Positions 6,121 through 13,061 of a stretch of 59,291 nucleotides of DNA are shown here, piece after piece; position 1 is the stretch's first letter; each line of letters begins with the position of its first letter. A program made the position numbers and the translations under genes. The stretch is from a virus. Where the stretch lies: positions 1 to 59,291 of the IMG/VR virus record IMGVR_UViG_3300045996_001841; one strand, written 5' to 3'. The notes beneath the pieces are model-generated. The model worked only from the letters and a program-made list of their open reading frames with translations, searched no databases and had not been told where the DNA came from.

Positions 6121-6876
6121 ATGAAGAAAACAGACAAAGACAAGCAGGACGCGATCGATCAACTGCGGGAATGGCTGAAGCCCGGGGATACGGTCTATAC
6201 GATCCTCGAGCACGTGTCCCGGTCCGGCATGAGTCGCACGATCCGCGTAGTCGTGCCTTACGTGAGGGACGACGGCAGGATCGATCACTTGCACCCCAAT
6301 TACAGCGTAGCGAAGGCGATCGGCGCGCGGCGCAAGGGCGACGGGATCGTCATGGGCGGCTGCGGGATGGATATGGGCTTCGCCCTGGTCTATGAGCTGT
6401 CCTCCGTGCTCTATGGGCATCTCCGTTGCGAGGCCTGCGGCAAGTATCCCAGCGGGGAATACCGGACGATCATCGATGCAATGATTACCTCGTCGCGTGG
6501 CGCGGATCTCGTGATCACGTGCGAACACTGTCAGGAGCGGCTGTCCGGCGGCTATCAATGCCTCGGCAAAGGCAAGTGCCCCTCGAACTATCACGTCAAC
6601 CATCGGGATACGATCCAGTGCCCCGGAACCGAGGTGTATAACCCGGACGGGCCCAACACCGGCCATCGCTGTTACTGGCAGCGGGGGATCGGGTGGGTCA
6701 TTCCGAGTGATGAAACGGATCCGGCGCGTTTGGTCAATCCCGATCCGAGTGATGAGGCTTGGATCCGGATCTGTCCGACGTGCAACGGCACGGGCCGGAT
6801 TCCCAACCCCGAAGGCCCGGAGCGGTTCGATTTGCTCCACACGGACGGATACGCGCTCCGTCATAGGTGGCTGTAA
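6121..6876 (+). CDS. Phage protein with HVSRSGMSR motif and zinc fingers
   Basis: A 251-residue protein. Residues 15-45 (LKPGDTVYTILEHVSRSGMS) match a motif I know from many phage proteins of unknown function, usually near replication or early genes. Later come CEAC (about 102), CEHC (about 138), other Cys, and CPTCNGTG near residue 218, which is a DnaJ-type zinc-finger repeat, giving several zinc sites. GCGMDMGFALVYELS also fits the known family. A nucleic-acid or protein-binding role is likely. It is coupled to the next gene by TAATG. Confidence 0.82.
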   Translation: MKKTDKDKQDAIDQLREWLKPGDTVYTILEHVSRSGMSRTIRVVVPYVRDDGRIDHLHPNYSVAKAIGARRKGDGIVMGGCGMDMGFALVYELSSVLYGHLRCEACGKYPSGEYRTIIDAMITSSRGADLVITCEHCQERLSGGYQCLGKGKCPSNYHVNHRDTIQCPGTEVYNPDGPNTGHRCYWQRGIGWVIPSDETDPARLVNPDPSDEAWIRICPTCNGTGRIPNPEGPERFDLLHTDGYALRHRWL

Positions 6877-7058
6877 TGTATCGCGTAAATTGGGACAACT
6901 GCGCGCATGCGTGCGGCACCTTTCCGGATCGGTTTGCTACGTATGAGGAGGCAGACGCCTACGGGCGCGCCTGGCAGGCTGAGATGGAAGCCGTCGATCC
7001 GGTTGATCCGGTTGAGGACGGCTACTCCTACGAAGTGATCGAGGAGCCGGAGCCATGA
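6876..7058 (+). CDS. Hypothetical acidic small protein
   Basis: A 60-residue acidic protein starting MYRVNWDNCAHACG. The start is chosen by TAATG overlap with the previous stop and AGGTGG upstream. It ends in an acidic tail (SYEVIEEPEP). Short proteins with alternating FATYEEADAYGRAW-type helices are common in phage early operons. Function unknown. Its stop overlaps the next start (ATGA). Confidence 0.7.
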   Translation: MYRVNWDNCAHACGTFPDRFATYEEADAYGRAWQAEMEAVDPVDPVEDGYSYEVIEEPEP

Positions 7059-7354
7059 TCAAAGCTACAGACGCCGCCGTGCAACTGTGGATTAACCGGT
7101 ATGGGCCGCCGTGGGCGGCCCGCCCGGTATCGATTCACGAGATCATCAACCAGAATGCCGACTGCCCGAAACGGCGCGGCAAAGAGCTGGAGCGGGCGAC
7201 CGCCCTGGCGTCGATGCGCGCGTGGGTCCGGTCGGACCTGCGGCGAGGGGATTCGGCAGCGGGATCGTTGCATCGTCTGCTCGTGGTGCTCGATCCGTGC
7301 AGCCGGCGCGCCAGCATCGCGCGACGCTGGCTCCGGAGACTCGAGGGAGCCTAG
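7055..7354 (+). CDS. Hypothetical basic protein
   Basis: A 99-residue protein beginning MIKATDAAVQLWINRYG, coupled to the previous gene by ATGA. It is strongly basic toward the C-terminus (RRASIARRWLRRLEG), predicted mostly helical, so nucleic-acid binding is conceivable. The antisense frame is also open but has no coding character. No family is recognised. Confidence 0.7.
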   Translation: MIKATDAAVQLWINRYGPPWAARPVSIHEIINQNADCPKRRGKELERATALASMRAWVRSDLRRGDSAAGSLHRLLVVLDPCSRRASIARRWLRRLEGA

Positions 7355-7357
7355 ACC

Positions 7358-7540
7358 ATGCTGAAAACAACGATCCGGAAAATCACGAACCTGCGGAATC
7401 CGGGGAAGCCCTGGTCGCTGCAATGGCAAACGGAGAACATGCCCGCGCCCGCGTTCTGGTATTTCGCCACGGAGGACGAAGCGCAGCAGGAAGAACGAAA
7501 CCTGCACACGCAGCGGCGTTCACAAAAGGATCTCCGATGA
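7358..7540 (+). CDS. Hypothetical small protein
   Basis: A 60-residue protein, MLKTTIRKITNLRNPGKPWS at the start. The KPWSLQW and WYFATEDEAQQEE segments resemble small phage proteins that form a beta hairpin plus helix. The stop overlaps the next start by ATGA. No function is assigned. Confidence 0.65.
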   Translation: MLKTTIRKITNLRNPGKPWSLQWQTENMPAPAFWYFATEDEAQQEERNLHTQRRSQKDLR

Positions 7541-7755
7541 GCGAGCCCACGATCCACTTTGCGCGGCGAAGCGATGCCGCAGAGCGCGTCGAAATGGGGC
7601 CGGCGTGGTGCAACGCCGGCCGCGCCTCGCGCACGGAGTTTGAACAATACGTGACCGCGATCTTCGATCACGTCACGTGCAAGAACTGTCTCCGGAGCGC
7701 GCGGGCCTACCTGGAGCGCGTCGATCCGAGCCCTGTGGGTTGGGAGGAAGGTTAA
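7537..7755 (+). CDS. Hypothetical small protein with CxxC
   Basis: A 72-residue protein, start by ATGA overlap at 7537. Contains WCNAGRASRTEF in the middle and HVTCKNCLRSARAYL toward the end. A WCN...CKNC arrangement suggests a single zinc site of the type seen in small phage early proteins. The stop overlaps the next start (TAATG). Confidence 0.68.
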   Translation: MSEPTIHFARRSDAAERVEMGPAWCNAGRASRTEFEQYVTAIFDHVTCKNCLRSARAYLERVDPSPVGWEEG

Positions 7756-7829
7756 TGGAGATCGCTCTACTCTGCGCGGCGGCCGCGCTCGTCGTTGGCG
7801 TGTTGGCGTTTGCATGGGGAGATAGATAA
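7755..7829 (+). CDS. Micro-protein with one membrane helix (24 residues)
   Basis: Starts by TAATG overlap and ends by TAATG overlap with the next gene. The product is one hydrophobic helix (IALLCAAAALVVGVLAFAWG) with DR at the end. Coupling on both sides supports translation. Membrane insertion is inferred from composition. Confidence 0.55.
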   Translation: MEIALLCAAAALVVGVLAFAWGDR

Positions 7830-8131
7830 TGCATCTCACCTGGTCCTACGTCGAAGCGGGCGGTTATGACTGCATGACGGACGCGCTCTATGTGGTCGAT
7901 CTCGAGCGGAAGAACCCGCAGATCCCGATCGCGGTGATGGATCTGGCGAACTACGGTCAGGAGAACAACGAACCCGCGCACCAGGACAGCGTGCGCGCGG
8001 CGGAGCGCTACGTGAAAATGTTCGTGCACGCGCCGGCCATGTGCCAGCTCTTGAAAGACCTTCAGCCGGACGCGACGCCGGAGCGCGCAGCGGAGATTCA
8101 ACGGTTAGTTGATGCAGTGAGGGTGCCATGA
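7829..8131 (+). CDS. Hypothetical protein
   Basis: A 100-residue protein starting MHLTWSYVEAGGYDCMTDAL. It has a beta-rich first half and a helical second half (VRAAERYVKMFVHAPAMCQL). The pattern YVKMFVHAPAMCQLLKDL recalls short phage proteins in which a helix ends in APxxLxxL; the next gene has a similar AAPALLKLLIKAAPF segment, so the two are probably related by duplication. Coupled on both sides. Function unknown. Confidence 0.72.
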   Translation: MHLTWSYVEAGGYDCMTDALYVVDLERKNPQIPIAVMDLANYGQENNEPAHQDSVRAAERYVKMFVHAPAMCQLLKDLQPDATPERAAEIQRLVDAVRVP

Positions 8132-8406
8132 AAATCCAGACACGTCTCGTGCGTCCGCACGGATCGAACGCGGGCGCGTTCTACGTCACCGACCTGACGG
8201 ACCGGACGCCGGGGGTGATTGCTGCGGGCTTGGCGGAACAGCACGCGCGGGAGCTGGCCGCCGCGCCGGCGCTGCTCAAGTTGCTGATCAAGGCCGCGCC
8301 GTTCTGCCCGGTCACGGTGCAGGACGAGATCGCCATGCTGCGCGCGTTAATGGGGTTGTGCGAGCGGTGCCACGGAAACGGCTGCTGCCATTGTCAAGGA
8401 GACTGA
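8128..8406 (+). CDS. Hypothetical protein with C-terminal Cys cluster
   Basis: A 92-residue protein coupled by ATGA. Residues 45-60 (RELAAAPALLKLLIKAAPF) share the AAPALLxLL pattern of the preceding product. The C-terminus carries CERCHGNGCCHCQG, which resembles one and a half repeats of the DnaJ-type CxxCxGxG zinc motif. It may bind zinc. No further function can be given. Confidence 0.72.
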   Translation: MKIQTRLVRPHGSNAGAFYVTDLTDRTPGVIAAGLAEQHARELAAAPALLKLLIKAAPFCPVTVQDEIAMLRALMGLCERCHGNGCCHCQGD

Positions 8407-8407
8407 T

Positions 8408-8602
8408 GTGCGACAAACCCTCGAGCAGTCGATCCTGCGTCGCGTCCGCCGCTACAGCCCGGACGAAGATCCCTGCACGTGCACGGACCAGGGCCCGCGG
8501 TGCCCCGCGTGTCAGCGCACGAAGGCTCACGTCAGCAAGCTCTATCCGTGCGAGCTGTCGGACAGCACCCTCGAGGAGCTGACGAAGCCGGGGGTGTCCT
8601 GA
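8408..8602 (+). CDS. Small Cys-rich protein
   Basis: A 64-residue protein starting at GTG 8408 with AGGAG six bases upstream. Cysteines CTCTDQGPRCPAC (about 23-35) form a compact zinc-binding candidate, flanked by basic helices. It overlaps the next start by TGATG. No family is recognised. Confidence 0.65.
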   Translation: MRQTLEQSILRRVRRYSPDEDPCTCTDQGPRCPACQRTKAHVSKLYPCELSDSTLEELTKPGVS

Positions 8603-8766
8603 TGGGCGGCACGTCACCAGTCTGCCCGTTCTGCCGCAAGCTCTGCGCGGCGGGCGGGGTCAAGGATCACGTCAAGGTGAAGCACCCGGAGCAGTATACG
8701 AAGTGGGTCAAGCTCGGCCAACTGCCGTATTGGCACTACGACGAGGACGGGGAGCTGAAGTTCTGA
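8602..8766 (+). CDS. C2H2-type zinc-finger micro-protein (copy A)
   Basis: A 54-residue protein, start by TGATG overlap. CPFC near residue 8 and DHVKVKH near residue 26 give a C-x2-C-x(n)-H-x4-H zinc finger. The DHVKxKHPE stretch recurs in the product encoded 350 bp downstream, so these are a paralogous pair. DNA binding is a reasonable inference for a single C2H2 finger with basic residues. C2H2 fingers are rare in bacteria but occur in some phage proteins. Confidence 0.75.
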   Translation: MGGTSPVCPFCRKLCAAGGVKDHVKVKHPEQYTKWVKLGQLPYWHYDEDGELKF

Positions 8767-8777
8767 TAGAGGGAACC

Positions 8778-8975
8778 ATGACGATCGTAATCACGCTGCA
8801 CACGCACGAGGACGAGGCTGCCCGACAAGAGGGGAGTCTGTTTGAGACGGCGCGTCTTCTTGAGTTGGTCACGGACCGACTGCTCGCCGGGAGTTGGCCG
8901 ATGAACGGGCCGGTCTATGACGCGGGTGGGAACCAGTGCGGCACGGTCACGGTGCATGTCACGCCAGCGTCCTAA
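8778..8975 (+). CDS. Hypothetical small protein
   Basis: A 65-residue protein beginning MTIVITLHTHEDEAARQEG. GAGGGAACC precedes the ATG. It predicts beta-alpha-alpha-beta; the end GGNQCGTVTVHV is a clear strand pair. It overlaps the next zinc-finger gene by 20 bases in another frame. Function unknown. Confidence 0.65.
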   Translation: MTIVITLHTHEDEAARQEGSLFETARLLELVTDRLLAGSWPMNGPVYDAGGNQCGTVTVHVTPAS

Positions 8976-9117
8976 TCGTCGCTGGCATTTCGTGCCGAAG
9001 CGCTGCCGATGGTGCCTGCGGTGGTTTGGCACCTTCCGCGGCATGGAGGACCACGTGAAGGCGAAACATCCGGAGAAGACGTGGCAGGGGTTCTGCAAAT
9101 CGTGGTGGACGTGGTGA
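8956..9117 (+). CDS. C2H2-type zinc-finger micro-protein (copy B)
   Basis: A 53-residue protein, start ATG 8956 inside the end of the preceding gene. CRWC near residue 17 and DHVKAKHPEK near residue 33 match copy A (8602). The N-terminus is basic (MSRQRPNRRWHF) and the C-terminus is Trp-rich (SWWTW). The start has no strong ribosome site, so translation may depend on the upstream gene. Confidence 0.68.
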   Translation: MSRQRPNRRWHFVPKRCRWCLRWFGTFRGMEDHVKAKHPEKTWQGFCKSWWTW

Positions 9118-9127
9118 AGGAGGACGT

Positions 9128-9499
9128 GTGTTGAAACGAATGGTGATAGGTGCCGTGGTGCTTGGCGCGTTAGCCGTGCCAGCGAGCGCGCAGTTCCCGA
9201 ACTGGCTGTGGAACGGGCACATGGATTACCCGCTGCCGGCGAGCCCGTGTCCGTTCAACGTGGACATCGTGCACACGCAGGGCATCGTGCACCAGGGGCA
9301 GTTCTGGACGCTCACCACCTGCGCGGACAATACCGTGTGGATGCGGCAGTTCACCGCCCCGCTGCCGGGTCCGCCGCCCGTGCCGGAGCAGTGGAACGCT
9401 GACGCCTCGAGCATCACCTGCCCCGGGCCGCACAGTGCGTGCGCCCTGCTCCCGGCCGGCACGTATGACCGCGTGTGGGCGAACGGGATCGGGCGATGA
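9128..9499 (+). CDS. Secreted protein, unknown function (start of secretion cassette)
   Basis: A 123-residue protein with a clear Sec signal peptide: basic start, hydrophobic core (MVIGAVVLGALAV) and a PASAQ cleavage site near residue 22. The mature part has six Cys, is Pro/Trp rich and predicts beta structure. GTG at 9128 or TTG at 9131 may be the start; AAGGAGG lies just upstream. It is the first of four secreted products encoded between 9.1 and 15.2 kb. No family is recognised. Its stop overlaps the next start (ATGA). Confidence 0.78.
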   Translation: MLKRMVIGAVVLGALAVPASAQFPNWLWNGHMDYPLPASPCPFNVDIVHTQGIVHQGQFWTLTTCADNTVWMRQFTAPLPGPPPVPEQWNADASSITCPGPHSACALLPAGTYDRVWANGIGR

Positions 9500-10038
9500 C
9501 GTTGGAAATCTGCGACGGCCACGACGTTGGCAATCGTCCGTTGTCGTGCATCAATTGCGCGCGTGCGCTCGGACGCAAGGAAGGCGAGGAACGGGCGCTC
9601 CTCTCCGCGCCCCCTCCCCCGCCGTCAGCCGAGGGGCTGCGGACGCTGGTGCAACACGTCAGGCATTTCCTAGGGCCTGATTGGGGCGAGCCTACAGAGC
9701 CACATCATCAGGAGTCGTTTCTGGTGATGGCGATCAACCATCTGGCCGGTTCACGCGACAGCTTTAGAGCTGCATGGGAGGCCGAGGAAGCGAAACGCAA
9801 GGAACTGGAATCCCTGCTCGGGCAGGCCGAGGCCGACATCCACGCTCAGGGTTGCGCTGGAGGACCGATGATGAATACCTATCGTCTCGTGGTGTTGGCG
9901 CTTCTCGCGTCCATCAAAGCGGATACGGCGGACATCGCTTGGATTCAAGCTGCATACTCAGTCGTGACGATCATCATCTGGATGGCTGTGATAGTGGAGT
10001 TCATAAGGACGACGTGGAAGCGAAAGGAACCGCGATGA
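9496..10038 (+). CDS. Hypothetical protein with C-terminal membrane segment
   Basis: A 180-residue protein, start by ATGA overlap. The N-terminus has CINC near residue 19 and a Pro-rich stretch; the middle is a charged helix. From residue 125 comes a hydrophobic part (LVVLALLASIK; SVVTIIIWMAVIVEF) ending in a basic tail. A perfect GGAGG followed by ACCGATGATG at about 9859-9873 precedes residue 125 in frame, so a 56-residue membrane protein could also be made from an internal start (9868-10038), a dual-start arrangement known from holin genes. This is inferred, not shown. Confidence 0.68.
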   Translation: MTLEICDGHDVGNRPLSCINCARALGRKEGEERALLSAPPPPPSAEGLRTLVQHVRHFLGPDWGEPTEPHHQESFLVMAINHLAGSRDSFRAAWEAEEAKRKELESLLGQAEADIHAQGCAGGPMMNTYRLVVLALLASIKADTADIAWIQAAYSVVTIIIWMAVIVEFIRTTWKRKEPR

Positions 10039-10391
10039 CGTCCGAGGACGCCGACGATTATGCGTGGGCGTTGGATCGCGTGACTCGCATGTGCGCGGCG
10101 AATGAAGTCAACGCCCAAGTCTACGGCGTGAAGTTGTTGAAGGGCCAAGGCTACCCGAATGAGACGTTTAGCTATGCCCAAGACTATCAGGCCCTGTCAA
10201 TCGTCCTGTCTGCGCTCCAGCAGGCCGACCAGGAGCGGGACCAGCTCCGCGCCGAACTGGCAGCGGCGAGGGAGGCGTGTCCGGTTTCGCGGATGGATCG
10301 TTTCGCGGATGCGTCACTGCTCGCCGTAGTCAATGAACAGGTGTTTCAGTTGTTCCGGAGGATGCAATCCCGGGCACCGGAGGACCGATGA
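10035..10391 (+). CDS. Hypothetical helical protein
   Basis: A 118-residue protein beginning MTSEDADDYAWALDRVTRMC, coupled by ATGA. Residues 65-90 form a Gln/Glu/Leu-rich helix (LQQADQERDQLRAELAAARE) that is probably a coiled coil. Function unknown. It lies between the membrane protein and a micro-membrane protein in the secretion cassette and couples to the latter by ATGA. Confidence 0.72.
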   Translation: MTSEDADDYAWALDRVTRMCAANEVNAQVYGVKLLKGQGYPNETFSYAQDYQALSIVLSALQQADQERDQLRAELAAAREACPVSRMDRFADASLLAVVNEQVFQLFRRMQSRAPEDR

Positions 10392-10498
10392 CTGTCGCGA
10401 CGTTACTTGTGGTGTGTCTGACAACCCACCTTGCCGCCGTTGCGGTTGGCATCACAATCGGCCGGCGGTTGTGGAGATGGTGGGAATCGAGAGCGTGA
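10388..10498 (+). CDS. Micro-protein with one membrane helix (36 residues)
   Basis: GGAGG lies 4 bases upstream and the start overlaps the preceding stop (ATGA). A hydrophobic helix (LLVVCLTTHLAAVAVGITIG) is followed by a basic Trp-rich tail (RRLWRWWESRA), the topology of a small inner-membrane protein with a cytoplasmic C-terminus. It sits just before the secreted protease. Confidence 0.6.
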   Translation: MTVATLLVVCLTTHLAAVAVGITIGRRLWRWWESRA

Positions 10499-10536
10499 AC
10501 GGCGGCATGTCGCCGTCGTAGTGTGAAGGAGTGTGT

Positions 10537-11529
10537 ATGCGACGAAAACTTCGAGCAACGCTGATCGTCTGTCTGCTCGGCCTGACGACAACCGTCTCAG
10601 CGTTCGTGTTGTCCGGTCACAGTTGGGGCACGACCGAGGTGCCCTACTACGTGAACGCCACGAACCAGGACGGGGTGTCACAGACCGCGGTCCTGGCGGC
10701 GGTGCAGGCCGCTGCCGCGGAATGGAACGCCACCTCGGACGTGCAGCTCGTCTACGCCGGGCTGACCACGACGACCGGGTTCACGCTCAACGGCAAGAAC
10801 GAGATCGTGTTCGTGCCGGGCTCGAGCCCGACGACGGCGCACGCCATTGCCAAGAAATACGTCGACAGTGAGGGCCGCATCTTCGAGGCGGACATCAACC
10901 TCTATGACGTCGGCGTGAACTGGTTCGGCGGCAGCACGGGCTGCTCGAGCGGCTACTACATTCAGGACGTGGTGACGCACGAGCTGGGACACCTGTTCGG
11001 GATCAGCCACTCGAATGTCAACGAGGCCACCATGTGGGGCAGCTCGGGCTTCTGCGCGACGTGGAAGCGCACGCTCCACGCCGACGACATTGCGGCAATG
11101 GCGGAAATGTATAGCGCGGCCCCGCCGCCGCAGGGCGACACCTACGTGACGGTGCCGGCCTCGGTGCCCGACACGAGCCTCATTTGCATCGAAGGCGCCA
11201 ACAGCCAGTCCGGGTGCATCAGCGCCGGCGCGCTGCGCGAACAGTTGTTTGGACCCAACGAGCCGCCACCCACGGGCCCGACGCTCGCGATCACGGCCTG
11301 GCTCCTTGGCACCGATGGGAAGTGGCGCGTGCAGTTCGATTGGGGGAACATCACTTCGACCAACGTCTACATCTACAAGAACGGCGTCCAGTGGAAGAAC
11401 GTCGCGGCGACGCAGGACGTGGGTGTGTATTACAGCACGGGGAGCACGAGCCCGGGGCCCTACACGTTCAAGGTCTGCGAAGCCGGCACGACGATCTGTT
11501 CGCCCGACGTCACGGGCAGCGGCAGCTAA
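10537..11529 (+). CDS. Secreted matrixin-type zinc metalloprotease
   Basis: A 330-residue protein. Start ATG 10537 has AAGGAG five bases upstream; a GTG at 10531 is inside that site. A signal peptide (LRATLIVCLLGLTTTVSA) is followed by a metzincin domain (about 25-185): HELGHLFGISHS supplies the three zinc His and the catalytic Glu, and NEATMWG downstream fits the Met-turn. VPYYVN at the start and WNATS also match M10 enzymes. After a Pro-rich linker comes a fibronectin-III/Ig-like C-terminal domain (about 245-330). No propeptide cysteine switch is obvious. It would cleave proteins outside the cytoplasm. Such an enzyme is rare in phages; host-envelope or matrix targets are inferred. Confidence 0.88.
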   Translation: MRRKLRATLIVCLLGLTTTVSAFVLSGHSWGTTEVPYYVNATNQDGVSQTAVLAAVQAAAAEWNATSDVQLVYAGLTTTTGFTLNGKNEIVFVPGSSPTTAHAIAKKYVDSEGRIFEADINLYDVGVNWFGGSTGCSSGYYIQDVVTHELGHLFGISHSNVNEATMWGSSGFCATWKRTLHADDIAAMAEMYSAAPPPQGDTYVTVPASVPDTSLICIEGANSQSGCISAGALREQLFGPNEPPPTGPTLAITAWLLGTDGKWRVQFDWGNITSTNVYIYKNGVQWKNVAATQDVGVYYSTGSTSPGPYTFKVCEAGTTICSPDVTGSGS

Positions 11530-11556
11530 CGTTCAACGCAAGTCTGGAGGATCACG

Positions 11557-12606
11557 ATGTTCACTAGAATGAGCCGCCTCACGAGGGTGGTCACGATCAT
11601 CGGCGTGGTTGTCGTCAGTCTCCTCGCGTATGAGCACGTCTCCGCGCAGTCCGGGTGTTCTGGCTGCACGGCCCAATCGGCGGACCACTCCAATGCGGGC
11701 ATGTTCCGGCTGACCGCCTCGACCACGCGCGGCGCGGGGTTCACGGATTGGCTGCGCGTGATCGCCTATATCGTGGACCTGCCGACGCACTGCCCGCAGG
11801 GGCAGGCGACGACGGGCGCGTGCCTAGACGACGCGATTACCGGGAATGCTGTTGTCACCGCGGCGTCGCCCGGGTGCGGCATGTGGGCCGGGATTTCCCA
11901 CCACGGCTACCGGATCGGGGGGACCGGCTACGCGATTCAGGAGAATCGCGAGACGGAACTTTACGCGGGCCCGTGCGAGACGCCGCCCGACGAGTGCGGA
12001 GAAGACGAGTATTGGGACGGGGAGCGGTGTATTCCGATCTACTGCCCGATCATCATCAACACGGATCAGGACCAGAAGTATAAGCTCACGTCGGCGGATA
12101 AGGGTGTGCTGTTCGACATCGACGGCGACGGCGACCTCGATCAGGTCGCCTGGACCGAACTGGGATCGTCCACAGCGTTCCTTGCGCGCGACGTGAACGG
12201 CGACGGACAAATCACCAGCGGCAAGGAGCTGTTCGGCAACTACACGGTCGAGGGGCAACAGAACGGCTTCGACGCGCTCCTCGCGGTGGCGACGCGCGTC
12301 GACGGTCGGGCGCGACCCCTGCTCAATTCCACCAGTGCGCTGTTCAATCAACTGCTGCTGTGGCGGGACGTGAACCACAATGGCATCAGTGAGGCGGACG
12401 AACTGACGCCAGCCGGCGAGGAGATTTACGGGATCGCGATGGCGTATCAGCAGCACTTCCGCAAGGACGGTTTCGGCAACGAGTATCGGTATCGCGGGTG
12501 GGTCTACACCGTTGGACCCGGCGGCAATCCGATGCACAACCCGGACGCCGCAAAGGCGCGGCGCCGGTTCGTCTTCGACGTCAACCTCGCGGGAGGCGGA
12601 CAGTAA
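11557..12606 (+). CDS. Secreted calcium-binding protein with RTX-associated EF-hand module
   Basis: A 349-residue protein with GGAGG before the ATG and a signal peptide (VVTIIGVVVVSLLAYEHVSAQ). The N-terminal part is Cys-rich. From about residue 185, FDIDGDGDLDQVAW, LARDVNGDGQITSGKELFG, NGFDAL and LLLWRDVNHNGISEADEL follow in order. That sequence of DxDxDG loops is the calcium-binding module known next to RTX repeats in secreted bacterial proteins. No RTX nonapeptides are present. It lies 27 bp after the metalloprotease, which belongs to a calcium-dependent family, so joint action outside the cell is plausible. No enzyme motif is seen. Confidence 0.82.
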   Translation: MFTRMSRLTRVVTIIGVVVVSLLAYEHVSAQSGCSGCTAQSADHSNAGMFRLTASTTRGAGFTDWLRVIAYIVDLPTHCPQGQATTGACLDDAITGNAVVTAASPGCGMWAGISHHGYRIGGTGYAIQENRETELYAGPCETPPDECGEDEYWDGERCIPIYCPIIINTDQDQKYKLTSADKGVLFDIDGDGDLDQVAWTELGSSTAFLARDVNGDGQITSGKELFGNYTVEGQQNGFDALLAVATRVDGRARPLLNSTSALFNQLLLWRDVNHNGISEADELTPAGEEIYGIAMAYQQHFRKDGFGNEYRYRGWVYTVGPGGNPMHNPDAAKARRRFVFDVNLAGGGQ

Positions 12607-12615
12607 CCCTTCAAC

Positions 12616-12646
12616 CCGTGGCCGGGGCCTCGAGCCTCGGCCACGG
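12616..12646 (+). promoter_or_regulatory. Long intergenic hairpin
   Basis: CCGTGGCCG (12616-12624) pairs with CGGCCACGG (12638-12646); the 13-base loop contains GGCCTCGAGCC, which can extend the structure. It ends the secreted calcium-binding gene. It overlaps the first copy of the GGCCACGGCACRGTC motif. There is no U-run. Confidence 0.65.
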
Positions 12647-12653
12647 CACAGTC
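12639..12653 (+). repeat. GGCCACGGCACRGTC motif, copy 1
   Basis: The 15-base sequence recurs at 13790-13804 and 18109-18123 with one variable base. In each case an ATG follows within 1-4 bases. Here the ATG at 12655 is in frame with the helix-turn-helix gene. It may be a regulatory or translation-initiation signal. Confidence 0.6.
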
Positions 12654-12672
12654 AATGCAGAGTAGGGTCCCC

Positions 12673-12846
12673 ATGAGTGATGAACTGGTCAACCTGAAAG
12701 AAGCCGCCGCGATCCTGCGGTCGACGCCGCGGACGGTCAACAAGCTGATTGCCGAGGGCAAGCTGCCGGCGTCGCGGATCTCGGACCGCGTGGTGCGGAT
12801 CCGGAAGGCGGACGTCGAAGCGCTGCTGCCGAAGAAGGCGTCATGA
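12673..12846 (+). CDS. Excisionase-like helix-turn-helix protein
   Basis: A 57-residue protein: LVNLKEAAAILRSTPRTVNK, then LIAEGKLPASRI and VVRIRKADVEALL. This is the classic MerR/Xis-type winged helix (HTH_17) that reads a short DNA site. Residues 8-25 form the helix-turn-helix. ATG 12673 matches the usual length; an in-frame ATG at 12655 would add six residues. No integrase is found in this genome, so a transcription or replication role is more likely than excision. It is coupled to the next gene by ATGA. Confidence 0.85.
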   Translation: MSDELVNLKEAAAILRSTPRTVNKLIAEGKLPASRISDRVVRIRKADVEALLPKKAS

Positions 12847-13061
12847 ACATGCTCGGCCAGATCCGCCAGCAACAAGCCTGTCGCGCGGCGGCCGATATGC
12901 CGAAGGGCACCATCGTCACGCTGCTCAAGCGGCCACGCTTCGGCGTGCGGCCGATTCGACGCAACAAGGAGCGTGTGCACGGGGTTACGACTCACGACGT
13001 GATCAAAGGCTCGATCGTGTGGGTCACGTTCTTCGGACCAGGCTCAGCGAGGATCGCATGA
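12843..13061 (+). CDS. Hypothetical basic protein
   Basis: A 72-residue basic protein, MNMLGQIRQQQACRAAADMP at the start, coupled by ATGA to the helix-turn-helix gene and by ATGA to the following gene. KGTIVTLLKRPRFGVRPIRR suggests a small beta barrel with basic face. Function unknown. Confidence 0.68.
   Translation: MNMLGQIRQQQACRAAADMPKGTIVTLLKRPRFGVRPIRRNKERVHGVTTHDVIKGSIVWVTFFGPGSARIA

Noticed and set aside
5257-6864. 535-codon open frame on the minus strand
   Set aside because: Antisense to several coupled early genes including the HVSRSGMSR-motif protein; composition (Arg, His, Pro) is typical of a shadow frame.
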